Of a stretch of DNA of 64,000 nucleotides, positions 18,301 through 26,279 are shown one piece after another; position 1 is the first letter of the stretch; the number at the start of each line of letters is the position of its first letter. Under the pieces are notes generated by a model. That model ran no database searches. It was not told the origin of the DNA and was given only the letters and a program-made list of their open reading frames with translations. The position numbers were made by a program, and so were the translations under genes. The DNA lies in the NCBI GenBank assembly GCA_964514235.1, contig CAZEPV010000006.1, positions 1 through 64,000 on the forward strand. The letters run 5' to 3'. This stretch comes from JAAYRQ01 sp035647235 (GTDB lineage: Bacteria > Bacillota > Syntrophomonadia > Syntrophomonadales > Syntrophomonadaceae).

Positions 18301-18694
18301 CCATTTCGTACTTTAGTTGGTTAAGAGTAACTTCCTCCGCTATATGGAAAAAGGGGTCTGTTTGGGTTTCTATAGGGTATTCCTTAATAATTCGCGAACA
18401 TATCCCATCAATAGTACCTATCCAAGCATGGTTAAGGGCTTCCTTCAATTCCCTTTTCCTATTGTAAATCAAAGTGCTTTCTTCTACTTTACGCCTTATT
18501 CTTTCCACCATTTCTTGGGCTGCCTTACGGGTAAAGGTAACCGCCATGATTTCCTCCACTTCAAACCCTAATTCTAATAGATTCCAATATTTCTCTACTA
18601 ACACCCTAGTCTTGCCCGAACCAGCCCCCGCAGAAATGCAAATGGATTTATCATTATTATTGACTGCTATCAATTGTTCGGAAGTTAAACTCAT
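15326..18694 (-). CDS. addA: AddA-type helicase-nuclease subunit with Cys cluster
   Basis: UvrD/Rep-like helicase fused to a RecB-family nuclease, 1122 aa (Bacillus AddA about 1230). The Walker A is SAGAGSGKTRVLV, the Walker B region is VDEFQDTNYRQ, and QAKGLEFPIVFLP is a late helicase motif. The C-terminal nuclease has GFIDQLW and VIDLKTG (D-x-K catalytic core). Unusually, four cysteines bracket the nuclease: C909 (YEFCPYF) and C1105, C1108, C1114 (CKLCSYQFIC), the pattern of Fe-S-stapled RecB-like nucleases. In Bacillus that cluster is in AddB only. The ATG overlaps the addB stop (TAATG). Confidence 0.93.
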   Translation of the reverse strand: MSLTSEQLIAVNNNDKSICISAGAGSGKTRVLVEKYWNLLELGFEVEEIMAVTFTRKAAQEMVERIRRKVEESTLIYNRKRELKEALNHAWIGTIDGICSRIIKEYPIETQTDPFFHIAEEVTLNQLKYEMARNIVIDAINKQDEVVLAYVETFGYSRLLIDMLGLLSIATSKGLQLEHMESLTYSSIDQVVTRLAPLTDDLTQIYMNVLANLPHVNPKTKTYAAVEKMQANQAEWVRALHSIGRFTCDKADYDILDLLFVIGKGNPAKEVKADLKEMQRLITIVKGIITDYGNREYLTTLFSLTKRLEEDLAAAKMEANILEFADLIDKVVRLLQDYPDILSIFQGQFKQIMVDEFQDTNYRQVDFVRIISHDFTTPVFAVGDPKQSIYRFRGAEVNLFTEVMENVEEVGGLNSSLSMNFRTRENLMQLVNGIFADIMQDSRIGFQALGAARPSHQSNFAEIHLIHPQFSIEIEEDEAEAYCIVSRINEIIKNSEVSVYEKSAGGETPRPPRYSDIAILFQKSKNMDICTSILKEYGIPYYIVGSRGFFDTEEVNNIILFLKTINDLLDEKSLVGILRSQMLGVSDESLWFIKQRYNSLNKGLFHLEEYAKDIKASDYKALELAKEVLSHLRLNKSRLSINEIITYIMEATDYAKFLAHQASGEQKIINLRKLLKMAQSKEVEYIHSIEEFLEYVTQVKAGSQAESQAILESESSNTVKLMTVHQAKGLEFPIVFLPFIHQRFNVSDVSDNLIFGHKLGVFLRTEEKGYLRELAEIEEEELMLEEYMRILYVAQTRACDYLVMSGSYDIKENSEGELIARTNKQSWLKWLFDYFRVTNIPINHYFENANIQTFLYEGSDIEKIMQKELEIGDSSETITSISEYDFNFSGEYDDYEFLSATRLIDYEFCPYFVYLKYGRGLSIALSASQQEAENIDELDAAGRGLIIHAIIEEHNNFNDAKATLLQMLENSKFPIEDREKNLMFSMLENYYENDYIAELATKSKVLKEVPFMARLAGKKFISGFIDQLWLDENHYNVIDLKTGNIRKEYTSQLNMYQLALDKILPQKLENKAIFYLRAGNLAKASDQDIDFDMDKNPLPKRSIACKLCSYQFICFPNWGEES

Positions 18695-21570
18695 TAGTCA
18701 GCACCCCCTGCAAAAGCCTTTTTAATTCTAATACGGGCAGGTCGGTAAAGACATATATCCTGTAAATGGCAATAGTCGCAACTATAGGGAAGTGGGGGGA
18801 ATATCCCCTTTTGTATATTATTATAATATTCAATAATCTGCTCTTTAATAGTCCCTAACCAAGCTTGCCATTCCTCAGTAGTCAAACCTTTGATATTAGT
18901 AGCAAAGCCTAGTTTAGATTTGTAACCATCATTATAGAAAAAGTGTTTCAAACTACCTGATTTAATTTCAATATAGGCTGTACCTGCAACTTCTCCTAAT
19001 AAATCTTCTACCGCCATAATATAGACGGGTAACTGCAATTCCTTAGCATTTTCCACATCATACCTTCTCATACTAGCCCTTTCCTTATAATCATAGACCG
19101 CATAATGTCCTGCATTATCAGTATCTATGCGGTCAATAACACCTCTGAGCCCCACTTTATCTTCACCACTTTCTAAAATAAAAGCTTGGTCAAAACCAAA
19201 AGACCACTCTAGATAGGCTGGCTTAAAATCACCCCGCCCTAATTCCCTAAGAACTAAATCAGTTAGGCTTACTGCAATCTCATGTTTTTCTAGTTCCCAT
19301 AACCATTCGGTAGGGTATTCCTCACCTTGCCAGCCATTTTCCTGACAAACTTGGGAAATTATCTGCCTAATTAATTCGGGCACATTCTCGCTTTTCAATC
19401 TTGTAGAACTTTGCATTGTTCGGGCTAATACTTCGTGTTTTAACCTTCCTAAATCGAGGCTAGTTAACCTGTCCCTAGCTATAGGGTCATCATCTAATCC
19501 TAATTCAACCATCAAAAAGTATTTGAGTGGACACTTGGCATATAAGTTTAATTTGCTAATACTATAAAGCTGCTTTTGGGCTTTGCTAGCTAGCTCCTGT
19601 TTATACTTCCTTTCCTTAAAACAGCCCTCATATTCTGAAAAAAGTGAACTATTACGAAAATCCTCCACCTGTAACAAATGTTTCAACCTAGAGTTTATCT
19701 TAATAGGATTAAGCGTAGGCAGATAAGGGCTTATTAAATCGTTTTCAACAGTTAAGTGTAGGACATCTTCCACAAATAATGAAGGTAGATTTTTTTCTCC
19801 TTCCTCATTTACATCCGAATAGGTTAATATAAGTTCCTTCTGACTGGCCTGCAAAATTAAATAAAATAAAATCTTTTCCCTTTCATATACATCACTAGCT
19901 AAGGGTAAATAGAAAGTCGATTTTAGCATTAAGCGCTCCCTATCCCTTAAAAAAGGATTTTGGGCTACTAATCGAGGAAATACATTTTGCTCCATTCCCA
20001 AAACGAAAACTGTATGGAAGGCTAGTCCCCTTATTTCCGTTGGGGATAAGACTTTAATACCAGCAGAATGGCTAGGCCTTTCCCTATAATAAATAGAATC
20101 CACATATTCTTTAACACTGCTTACTACTCCCGCTAAGTCTGTTTTTCTTTGGTCACCAGCCCCAGCTAACTGTAAATTAGCGAGTAAGTCGGTAAAAGAA
20201 TTTAGTGCTTCCATATCCCTATAATAAATGGAAAATCTAGTCTCCAAATCAATCCCCTCGGGAAAAAGCTGGCTCTTTTCAGCTAGATTTAATTGCTGCA
20301 AATTTGCAATAATGGCGGAAATGATGTCGGCCTTAGGGTAATTACCCAGCAATAAATCCTGCCAATCTTTTACCTCTTTAAGCAGATTATTTACATCCTC
20401 ATAACTAGAATTCGAAATTTCTTTTCCCTCAGCCTCCCACAAATCCAACCACTTATTAGTAGCTTTTATACCGTTTCGCATTGACCAGTCTATAATTAAG
20501 TCCTTATCTGTGAATTGCTCACTTAAATAGTGATTATTCAATAAAGTGGCTAGACTAAATGGTCTCTTAGGATGAACAGCTAAGTCCAGCCATAAGAAAA
20601 TAGATTTTATCAGTTGATTAGTCATCAATGGCTTTAAAGATTTTAATTGCAGATTAAGTCCGATTTCATTAAAAAGCTTAAATAATATATCCCCATAATC
20701 TTGTGGGTTTCTGGCTACTATGGCTATATCATCTGGTCTAACCCCATCCTCCAAAAGCCTAATAACTTCATGCAAGACACTTCTGACTTCATCTTCCAGA
20801 CCATTTCTATTGAAAATTCCTATATGGGGGGATCTTGCCTTTACTTCTGTAGGCGTGAAAATTAAATTCGCTATATGGTTTTTAGGGTTTTTCTTAGTAG
20901 GTATATCTTTAAGACCATTTAGACCGTAAAGCCCCAAGTTTGCATCAGCATGGGCTACCCGAGCTAAAATAGCGGAAAATAATTGCTCTTGTAAAGGGGT
21001 ATTATCGAAAAACCAGTCTATGTAAGCATATTCAACAGTGGCCAATACAGAGTCATCATTTTTAATTATCTCTAATACATCCAAAAAGCCTTCTTCCTTA
21101 TCCCTAAAACCCTTCCTTTGCAGTTGTTTCTCATAACTTGTGTAAATAAGGGCTAAATCATTTAATCTAGGATTATGGCAAGACAATACGGCTTGCTTAA
21201 ATAAGTCGGGAGTAATCAAGTTATGTTTTAATTCACTAATAGCTTCACCAATATAATTAATTACCCCATAGCTAATTAGTCCTTGAAAATAATCTAACTT
21301 ATCCTGCCCAATTAATACATCTAAAACTTGGCCGAGAATGTCCAATTTGACCATGTCATCAATATAAATTGCAGCCTTCCCTTTCAAGATTTCATCTACA
21401 AAACTTTCAAAGGTAAAAAACTTAGGATACAAGACACCCTGCACCCCATCATTTAATAATGTATCTATAAAATCATCTACTAAATATTGAGTGGGAAGAA
21501 TTACTATATAGCTGCCCCATTCTCCCTGACTAATAAATTCCCTTATTATCTTGATAGCTTTATTTTTCAC
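18694..21570 (-). CDS. addB: AddB-type helicase-nuclease subunit, no Walker A seen
   Basis: A 958-aa partner of AddA in end resection. The middle has inactive-helicase-like segments (EIRGLAFHTVFVLGMEQNVFPR), and the C-terminal RecB-like nuclease has GLRGVIDRID and VYDYKE. An Fe-S cysteine set is formed by one Cys in LYAKCPLKYFL and C931, C934, C940 (CDYCHLQDIC). It is shorter than Bacillus AddB (about 1160 aa). The N-terminus (VILPTQYLVDDF) lacks the GxxGSGKT loop that I recall in Bacillus AddB. It is the first gene of the addB-addA-rmuC operon. Confidence 0.88.
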   Translation of the reverse strand: MKNKAIKIIREFISQGEWGSYIVILPTQYLVDDFIDTLLNDGVQGVLYPKFFTFESFVDEILKGKAAIYIDDMVKLDILGQVLDVLIGQDKLDYFQGLISYGVINYIGEAISELKHNLITPDLFKQAVLSCHNPRLNDLALIYTSYEKQLQRKGFRDKEEGFLDVLEIIKNDDSVLATVEYAYIDWFFDNTPLQEQLFSAILARVAHADANLGLYGLNGLKDIPTKKNPKNHIANLIFTPTEVKARSPHIGIFNRNGLEDEVRSVLHEVIRLLEDGVRPDDIAIVARNPQDYGDILFKLFNEIGLNLQLKSLKPLMTNQLIKSIFLWLDLAVHPKRPFSLATLLNNHYLSEQFTDKDLIIDWSMRNGIKATNKWLDLWEAEGKEISNSSYEDVNNLLKEVKDWQDLLLGNYPKADIISAIIANLQQLNLAEKSQLFPEGIDLETRFSIYYRDMEALNSFTDLLANLQLAGAGDQRKTDLAGVVSSVKEYVDSIYYRERPSHSAGIKVLSPTEIRGLAFHTVFVLGMEQNVFPRLVAQNPFLRDRERLMLKSTFYLPLASDVYEREKILFYLILQASQKELILTYSDVNEEGEKNLPSLFVEDVLHLTVENDLISPYLPTLNPIKINSRLKHLLQVEDFRNSSLFSEYEGCFKERKYKQELASKAQKQLYSISKLNLYAKCPLKYFLMVELGLDDDPIARDRLTSLDLGRLKHEVLARTMQSSTRLKSENVPELIRQIISQVCQENGWQGEEYPTEWLWELEKHEIAVSLTDLVLRELGRGDFKPAYLEWSFGFDQAFILESGEDKVGLRGVIDRIDTDNAGHYAVYDYKERASMRRYDVENAKELQLPVYIMAVEDLLGEVAGTAYIEIKSGSLKHFFYNDGYKSKLGFATNIKGLTTEEWQAWLGTIKEQIIEYYNNIQKGIFPPLPYSCDYCHLQDICLYRPARIRIKKAFAGGAD

Positions 21571-21699
21571 TAGTCAACCCCCTAGGCGAACATTAGTTTT
21601 ATATTATAGTTATTCTAGCTAAAGCCATTAAACCCTTGTTAATTTTATAAATAAAAACATTTTATACCAAGCTATAAAAAAGTGTTAAGGCTGAAACTA

Positions 21700-21728
21700 T
21701 TGTTAGGCTTTGTGAATTATAGTACAAT
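21700..21728 (+). promoter_or_regulatory. Putative sigma-A promoter in the addB / small-membrane-protein intergenic region
   Basis: TTGTTA (21700-21705), 17-nt spacer, TACAAT (21723-21728). It would give a 5' leader of about 160 nt before the gene at 21897. Apart from this, the 326-nt gap 21571-21896 holds only AT-rich sequence in which I see no gene. Confidence 0.4.
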
Positions 21729-21896
21729 GCATTTAGTTGGATAGTGAAAGATAGCACAATCGGGTTGAAGATAGATATGCATACTAATTTGGAAAAATCT
21801 TTGTTAGTCATTTATTACATAATAAATTACCCATAGGGCGAATACTAAAAATAGTGAATGTTAAAGATACTAACTTAATGGAAAGAGGAATACATT

Positions 21897-22166
21897 ATGA
21901 TAACAAAGGATGGAGTTATAGCTAGATTCATTTTTACCTTTTGTTTGTTCTATTTATCCGGAACCCAAATATTGACTGGATGGGCAGGTGCAGCATGTGG
22001 CATTATAGGAACGGCATTTTTGGTCAGTGCCTTGATGCAATACTCTCCTATTTATGAATTATACGAAATCATAATGGAATCTAGAATGCGAAAAAAACAG
22101 ACTTTGCCTAATACTAATGATGATACATCCCCCTCTATCATCAATAACAATAAAACACCAGCTTAA
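21897..22166 (+). CDS. Small membrane protein, DUF2892/YgaP-like
   Basis: An 89-aa protein with two hydrophobic segments (IARFIFTFCLFYLSG and GAACGIIGTAFLVSALMQ) separated by a short turn, then a polar tail. The pattern LTGWAGAACGIIGTAFLVSALMQYSP resembles the inner-membrane DUF2892 family, whose function is not known. The ribosome-binding site is AAAGAGG, 7 nt from ATG. It is monocistronic and convergent with the next gene, with a strong terminator between them. Confidence 0.6.
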   Translation: MITKDGVIARFIFTFCLFYLSGTQILTGWAGAACGIIGTAFLVSALMQYSPIYELYEIIMESRMRKKQTLPNTNDDTSPSIINNNKTPA

Positions 22167-22172
22167 AACAAC

Positions 22173-22214
22173 AAAGTAGGAAGGGCTTGCACAATGCAGG
22201 CCCTTCCTACTTTA
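22173..22214. terminator. Strong bidirectional terminator between convergent genes
   Basis: Stem AAAGTAGGAAGGGC-TTGCA / TGCAG-GCCCTTCCTACTTT of about 19 bp around a CAA loop, with one G-T pair. It serves the plus gene ending at 22166 and the minus gene ending at 22212. Confidence 0.85.
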
Positions 22215-22577
22215 TAGGCCAAAGATTTTAAATTTGTCTTGGGGTAGGGCTATACTATCATATGTATCCTTAAGTTCATAAACTAAGTCTACACTAGATT
22301 CCCCTTCTAAAATCTCTATTTTATACTTATAAACCTTTTCCTCCACTACAAGATAAAAGACATCCCCAGCTTGTCCGGAAAAATCTTTAGGGAAATATAA
22401 ACTTTTTAAATCACTATCAACTGTACTAGGTAAATCCTGAAATTCCTTAACGATATCGGAGGTTCGTATGCCAATTGGCATTGGTGTTCTAGAACCAAAC
22501 AAATTATTGTCCATGTTGAATAAAAATATAAGCAAAAAAGCAACTAAAGCCAAATAAATAATACGTCTAATTCTCAT
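22212..22577 (-). CDS. Unknown membrane-anchored small protein
   Basis: A 121-aa product I do not recognise. Residues about 5-21 (RRIIYLALVAFLLIFLF) form one N-terminal membrane anchor, leaving about 100 residues outside, rich in short beta-like segments (DVFYLVVEEKVYKYKIEIL). No cysteine lipobox is seen. It starts 17 nt after the metallo-hydrolase gene upstream and may share its transcript. Coding is supported by the spacing and the terminator placement. Confidence 0.55.
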   Translation of the reverse strand: MRIRRIIYLALVAFLLIFLFNMDNNLFGSRTPMPIGIRTSDIVKEFQDLPSTVDSDLKSLYFPKDFSGQAGDVFYLVVEEKVYKYKIEILEGESSVDLVYELKDTYDSIALPQDKFKIFGL

Positions 22578-22594
22578 TTATTATATCTCCCTAC

Positions 22595-23521
22595 CTAGGC
22601 CTGCACATAATATGCTTTATCCAACTTAACTATTTTATCCTGTCTTAATAATCTATCCAAATGCTTGGTTATCATCATTTTCGTCCAAAACTCCGCGTGG
22701 GATGTTTTTTGTGGATAATCCTTAGCAAAGTCTTGTTGAGCTATGTCATTTACCGTCTGGGGTTTAACTAGAAAATCAAGTATCCTATTTTCCTTTTCCA
22801 AAGGAATATTAATGTAATCCCGTATAATCTCGGCAATGTTTTCATCCTTCCCATAAAAAATCCGCCGATGGGATGTCACCAAAATACGGGGATCAAGTTC
22901 AATAATTTTTTCTACTGATTTAACCAAATCGTCGAAATCAGATAATTCACCACCATACCAAGGGCCCCTAGGAGCAATATCAATATCCCCTGAAAATAGG
23001 ACACCTTCTTTTTCCATGTAAAAAGCATAATGCCCATGTGAATGGCCTGGTGTATGGAGAGCATGGACCCTAGTCTTACCCAAATCAAATACATCATTAT
23101 CTTTAATCACACCAGCCAGTTCTATCCTATTAAAACCAGGCTTTACTGGCACATCTTCGGGCATGGGGATCGATTCAGCAAATCGCTCCATTTTAGCCCG
23201 CCCCATTAACTTTTCCCATTGCTTAAATCCTGCCCAAACTGCATATACTTCTGGATTAGTATAACCTTCGGCTTCCTCCTGCCCTGCAAGTATCTGAGCA
23301 TTTTGAAAAAAACTAACCCCATTTATATGGTCAAAATGGTTATGAGTTAAAAGCACTATATCTACGCTTTTCGGTTCAATCGGTTTATAGGCCCTACCAC
23401 CAGCACCAGCATCAATCATCACCCTTATGTCATCATCAATAAATAGTGAATTACTATAAGGGAAAACCGCCAATGCTTCGGGTCGAATAACCTTTATCTC
23501 CTTGTTTAAATCAATTACCAT
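22595..23521 (-). CDS. Metallo-beta-lactamase-fold hydrolase
   Basis: A 308-aa MBL-fold enzyme. The metal site is complete: THNHFDHING (H-x-H-x-D-H), HTPGHSHGHYAF, FSGDIDIAPRGPWYGGE (Asp) and a later SHRR-type histidine (VTSHRRIFYG). After the hydrolase core, about the last 70 residues look like a helical or winged extension (HAEFWTKMMITKHLDRLLRQDKI). The exact substrate is unknown; relatives include glyoxalase II-like and RNase-like enzymes, and the winged C-terminus resembles the LACTB2-like group. It is probably co-transcribed with the small anchored protein downstream. Confidence 0.85.
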   Translation of the reverse strand: MVIDLNKEIKVIRPEALAVFPYSNSLFIDDDIRVMIDAGAGGRAYKPIEPKSVDIVLLTHNHFDHINGVSFFQNAQILAGQEEAEGYTNPEVYAVWAGFKQWEKLMGRAKMERFAESIPMPEDVPVKPGFNRIELAGVIKDNDVFDLGKTRVHALHTPGHSHGHYAFYMEKEGVLFSGDIDIAPRGPWYGGELSDFDDLVKSVEKIIELDPRILVTSHRRIFYGKDENIAEIIRDYINIPLEKENRILDFLVKPQTVNDIAQQDFAKDYPQKTSHAEFWTKMMITKHLDRLLRQDKIVKLDKAYYVQA

Positions 23522-23551
23522 AAAACCCCTCCAACCTTATAATACATTAAA

Positions 23552-23579
23552 AATTAAAAAGCCTGGCCGAAGCCAGGCT
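23552..23579 (-). terminator. Terminator downstream of the acidic-protein gene
   Basis: Perfect minus-strand hairpin AGCCTGGC-TTCG-GCCAGGCT followed by TTTTTAATTTTT. Confidence 0.88.
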
Positions 23580-23589
23580 GAACATTAAC

Positions 23590-23991
23590 TTACTCCAATT
23601 TATCCAACATATCCATTACCATATCAAAAAAGTAATGTATATCTTCCTTTTCGTTAACCCCAGCTTTGAAGCCTATTTCGGGAAATCTGCCTTCACTATT
23701 TATTTTGACATTGACTATATATATAGCTTGTTCAATATCGTCCTCAAGACTTTCTAAGTCAATATCATCCCAATCTTCAATAGTTATATCATCGTCTTCC
23801 TCATCAAAAACCTTAAGCATAAAATCTTCATTAATTTCTTCACTACTATCAATGATTTGGCTTGCTATCCAGATTATATCGGTAATAGACATATCTAATT
23901 CTTCACTTAATTGCATAATTTCATTGGCTACAGGTGTAATCTTCAGTAAATCCGATAAATTCACAGGATCTCCTTTTCCCCATTTCTTCAT
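23590..23991 (-). CDS. Unknown acidic protein (133 aa)
   Basis: Unrecognised, cytoplasmic by appearance, strongly acidic (a run of D/E-rich residues at about 75-105, including DEEDDDITIEDWDDIDLE). The N-terminal part (DLLKITPVANEIMQLSEELDMSITDIIWIAS) looks helical. ATG 23991 follows GGAGGTGGGGCT, a good ribosome-binding site, and a strong terminator ends it, so it is a real single-gene transcript. No family is assigned. Confidence 0.55.
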   Translation of the reverse strand: MKKWGKGDPVNLSDLLKITPVANEIMQLSEELDMSITDIIWIASQIIDSSEEINEDFMLKVFDEEDDDITIEDWDDIDLESLEDDIEQAIYIVNVKINSEGRFPEIGFKAGVNEKEDIHYFFDMVMDMLDKLE

Positions 23992-24313
23992 AGCCCCACC
24001 TCCACATCAATTTGCAAAAAAACAAACTATAATAATTACTGTTTCTAACCCTACCTTAAACTATACAAAGTAAAATGTCCATAATAAATTGTACTCCGAG
24101 CTAGCCTAATTTATGTGAAAAAATCTACCGTAAGCTTGCAAATAAATATAAAGCCTTGAACTAATTAAATTATAGAACTAAACTATATCATGAAGATAAA
24201 TTGATTACAATTCTGTTATATAATCCTATGTAATTCAGACCCAACATGCAACATGTATTTTAATCTAAATTAATTATCGGTTTTAACCATTCATTTTAGG
24301 AGGTAACTTTATA
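23992..24313. other. Intergenic region with no identified gene
   Basis: 322 nt of AT-rich sequence between divergent genes. It presumably holds both promoters; TTGAAC-N17-TAAACT near 24155-24183 is a plausible plus-strand sigma-A site. No ORF with a ribosome-binding site or stable hairpin was noticed. Confidence 0.4.
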
Positions 24314-24499
24314 GTGATGAATCTCATAAAGGCTATTGCAACCATATTAACGATTAGTTCTGTTGTTTTAGTAATTTATGCTATCTTTACTTCTACATAT
24401 TACAGTCCTCTATTTTGGTCTATATATGCTGGGGTAATAATATTGGCTCTAATTTTAATAAACTACGTCAAAAAATCTGACCAAAAAGAAAGGGAATAA
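24314..24499 (+). CDS. Small two-helix membrane protein
   Basis: A 61-aa product unknown to me, with two hydrophobic helices (AIATILTISSVVLVIYAIF and LFWSIYAGVIILALILINYV) and a charged tail KKSDQKERE. AGGAGGT lies 9 nt before GTG 24314 and 12 nt before the following ATG 24317; either could be the start. It is convergent with the next gene by 3 nt. No function is inferred. Confidence 0.5.
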   Translation: MMNLIKAIATILTISSVVLVIYAIFTSTYYSPLFWSIYAGVIILALILINYVKKSDQKERE

Positions 24500-24502
24500 C
24501 AA

Positions 24503-24790
24503 CTAAATATTTTCCTTCATTAACCTGCGGAGACGTTCTTCTTTCACCCTAACTACATCTGGTTTAACTAGCTTTTTTAGGCTAGGTTTATTCTCTTGGA
24601 CATACCGCTTCAACTCTTGGGTAGGCACTGCTTCATCATGCCTACCAACCCTAATCCCCAGACATTCATCCCTTTGTAAATAAAAGATAAACTCAGCTTT
24701 TACTGTTTCATCATTATAATTGAAAAACATATTAGCTAAAGCCTTATTACGTTCTGTTAGCCTAAAATCCTCGTATTTAATCAAATCCAA
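24503..24790 (-). CDS. Unknown small protein downstream of the WYL regulator
   Basis: 95 aa, mixed charged, no membrane segment, not recognised. It begins about 20 nt after the WYL-domain regulator gene and is probably in the same transcript. Conserved-looking stretches include AEFIFYLQRDECLGIRVGRHDEAVP and a basic C-terminus with KEERLRRLMKE. It could be an accessory to the regulator, but that is a guess from position. Confidence 0.5.
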   Translation of the reverse strand: MDLIKYEDFRLTERNKALANMFFNYNDETVKAEFIFYLQRDECLGIRVGRHDEAVPTQELKRYVQENKPSLKKLVKPDVVRVKEERLRRLMKENI

Positions 24791-24811
24791 TTACAAAATC
24801 CCCCTTAATTA

Positions 24812-26071
24812 TTATTTATATAATTCTGCTACCTCTTGAGCTAATTTTCTTAATTCCTGGCGCAAAAATATAGGTTCTAGTACTTCCACTTCCTTTCCCC
24901 ATTGCAAGAGCCAGCTTTTTAATTCAATTAAGCCGCATACTTCAAGTCCTATAATAATCGAACCATCTGCCATTTCCCCTATTACCTCTTGAGTGCGATG
25001 ATAGCGAATGTTTTTTACTCTAGTACGGACTTGAGGTGAAAACTTGAGTTTTACATTCTGTACCTCATCATTAGTAAATACCCCCCAGCTAGAACCGATA
25101 TACTCTGTTAAGGAAAAATCACTGGGATAGACGAATTGGACGTTTTTTAAATTAACCCCCAATATTTGGTCAACCCGAAAAGTGCGATAATCTTGTCCTA
25201 CTGCCTTTTTAGCTACTAGATACCAGACTCCCCTTTTATATACTAGGCCTACTGGATTTAATAACCTGTCCGAAACTTCCCCATTTAATTTAACATAATT
25301 AATAGTAATCTGATAACTATTTATTACCCCTGCAATTAATTTTGTAAAACTATCACTAAAGTCATTAGGATTAACCAAAGTATCACTCACCACATGGATG
25401 CGCTGGGCTATTTTTTTTGATTCGTGAGGCGAATTTCTGAAAAAAGCTTTCTCAAATTCTGCCTTAGCCGAGGAACTTACCTGGTCTAATATAGTATCTT
25501 CGAATAATAACATACTCACATATAAAGAAGAAGCCTGTTCAAAAGATAGCTTAGGCAAATACTTATCCCGCAAACTATATTTCTTATTACCAGTAGAAGG
25601 TCTCTCCACGACAATTCCTATTTTCTCTAATTCCTCTAAATCCCTATAAATACTACGACTAATAGATTCCTTTTTAGGTAGGTTAAGTGAACTATGTTCT
25701 AATAAGATAATATATTGTTGCATAATATCTTCAAAACTTACCCCCCCATAGGGTATATGCCCGTGAAGCAAATTATATAAATACAAAATACGTTCCACCT
25801 TTGAAGGCCTATACGATGTGGAAGCCCCTTTTTCTATATACCTTTCAATATCCTTTGCCGTTAAATTACGACCATTCTCTACTACATGAAAATTGTTATC
25901 CTTGCATATTGCTACTTCATCCTTAAACCCTAGTAAACAATGATAAAAAGAAGGACGTGTAATATTCAACCTATCTAATATATCCTCAACTTCTTGATTG
26001 GGATGTTCTTCAATATACCTGTAAATATTAGTGGCCATAACTGTGATATTGCTTACTTTTCCGTTGGCCAT
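24812..26071 (-). CDS. WYL-domain transcriptional regulator
   Basis: A 419-aa regulator. Residues about 10-60 form a helix-turn-helix (HPNQEVEDILDRLNITRPSFYHCLLGF), a second wing-like region covers about 90-165 (SISRSIYRDLEELEKIGIVVERP, an HTH-11-like signature), and the WYL domain lies at about 240-340 (VYKRGVWYLVAKKAVGQDYRTFRVDQILGV). A C-terminal extension (WCX-like) contains ELKSWLLQWGKEVEVLEP. WYL domains bind nucleic acid or nucleotide ligands and many such regulators control defence or DNA-repair loci. It is divergent from a uracil-DNA glycosylase-like gene, with palindromes between them that are candidate operators. Confidence 0.87.
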   Translation of the reverse strand: MANGKVSNITVMATNIYRYIEEHPNQEVEDILDRLNITRPSFYHCLLGFKDEVAICKDNNFHVVENGRNLTAKDIERYIEKGASTSYRPSKVERILYLYNLLHGHIPYGGVSFEDIMQQYIILLEHSSLNLPKKESISRSIYRDLEELEKIGIVVERPSTGNKKYSLRDKYLPKLSFEQASSLYVSMLLFEDTILDQVSSSAKAEFEKAFFRNSPHESKKIAQRIHVVSDTLVNPNDFSDSFTKLIAGVINSYQITINYVKLNGEVSDRLLNPVGLVYKRGVWYLVAKKAVGQDYRTFRVDQILGVNLKNVQFVYPSDFSLTEYIGSSWGVFTNDEVQNVKLKFSPQVRTRVKNIRYHRTQEVIGEMADGSIIIGLEVCGLIELKSWLLQWGKEVEVLEPIFLRQELRKLAQEVAELYK

Positions 26072-26193
26072 TAGATCACCTGCCCTAGATAATAATACTA
26101 GATATTATATTTCCCTAAGATGGTGAATATTTCCTGCCAAATCGTCTTTTAAATGAAATCTAGGTAATTAATTTACTAAAAACTACTTTTTTC

Positions 26194-26259
26194 TAGTGCC
26201 TAAAATCATAGTATCCTTTCTCATAGGGCAAATTAAAAGTAACTTTTAATCAGGCACTA
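26194..26259. promoter_or_regulatory. Nested inverted repeats between WYL regulator and glycosylase genes
   Basis: Outer arms TAGTGCCT (26194-26201) and AGGCACTA (26252-26259) enclose an inner perfect palindrome ATTAAAAGT-A-ACTTTTAAT (26232-26250). The pair is placed just upstream of the glycosylase start and within the divergent promoter region, suggesting an operator, possibly for the neighbouring WYL regulator. Confidence 0.45.
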
Positions 26260-26279
26260 TGGTCTGTGGGAGGGTAAAA

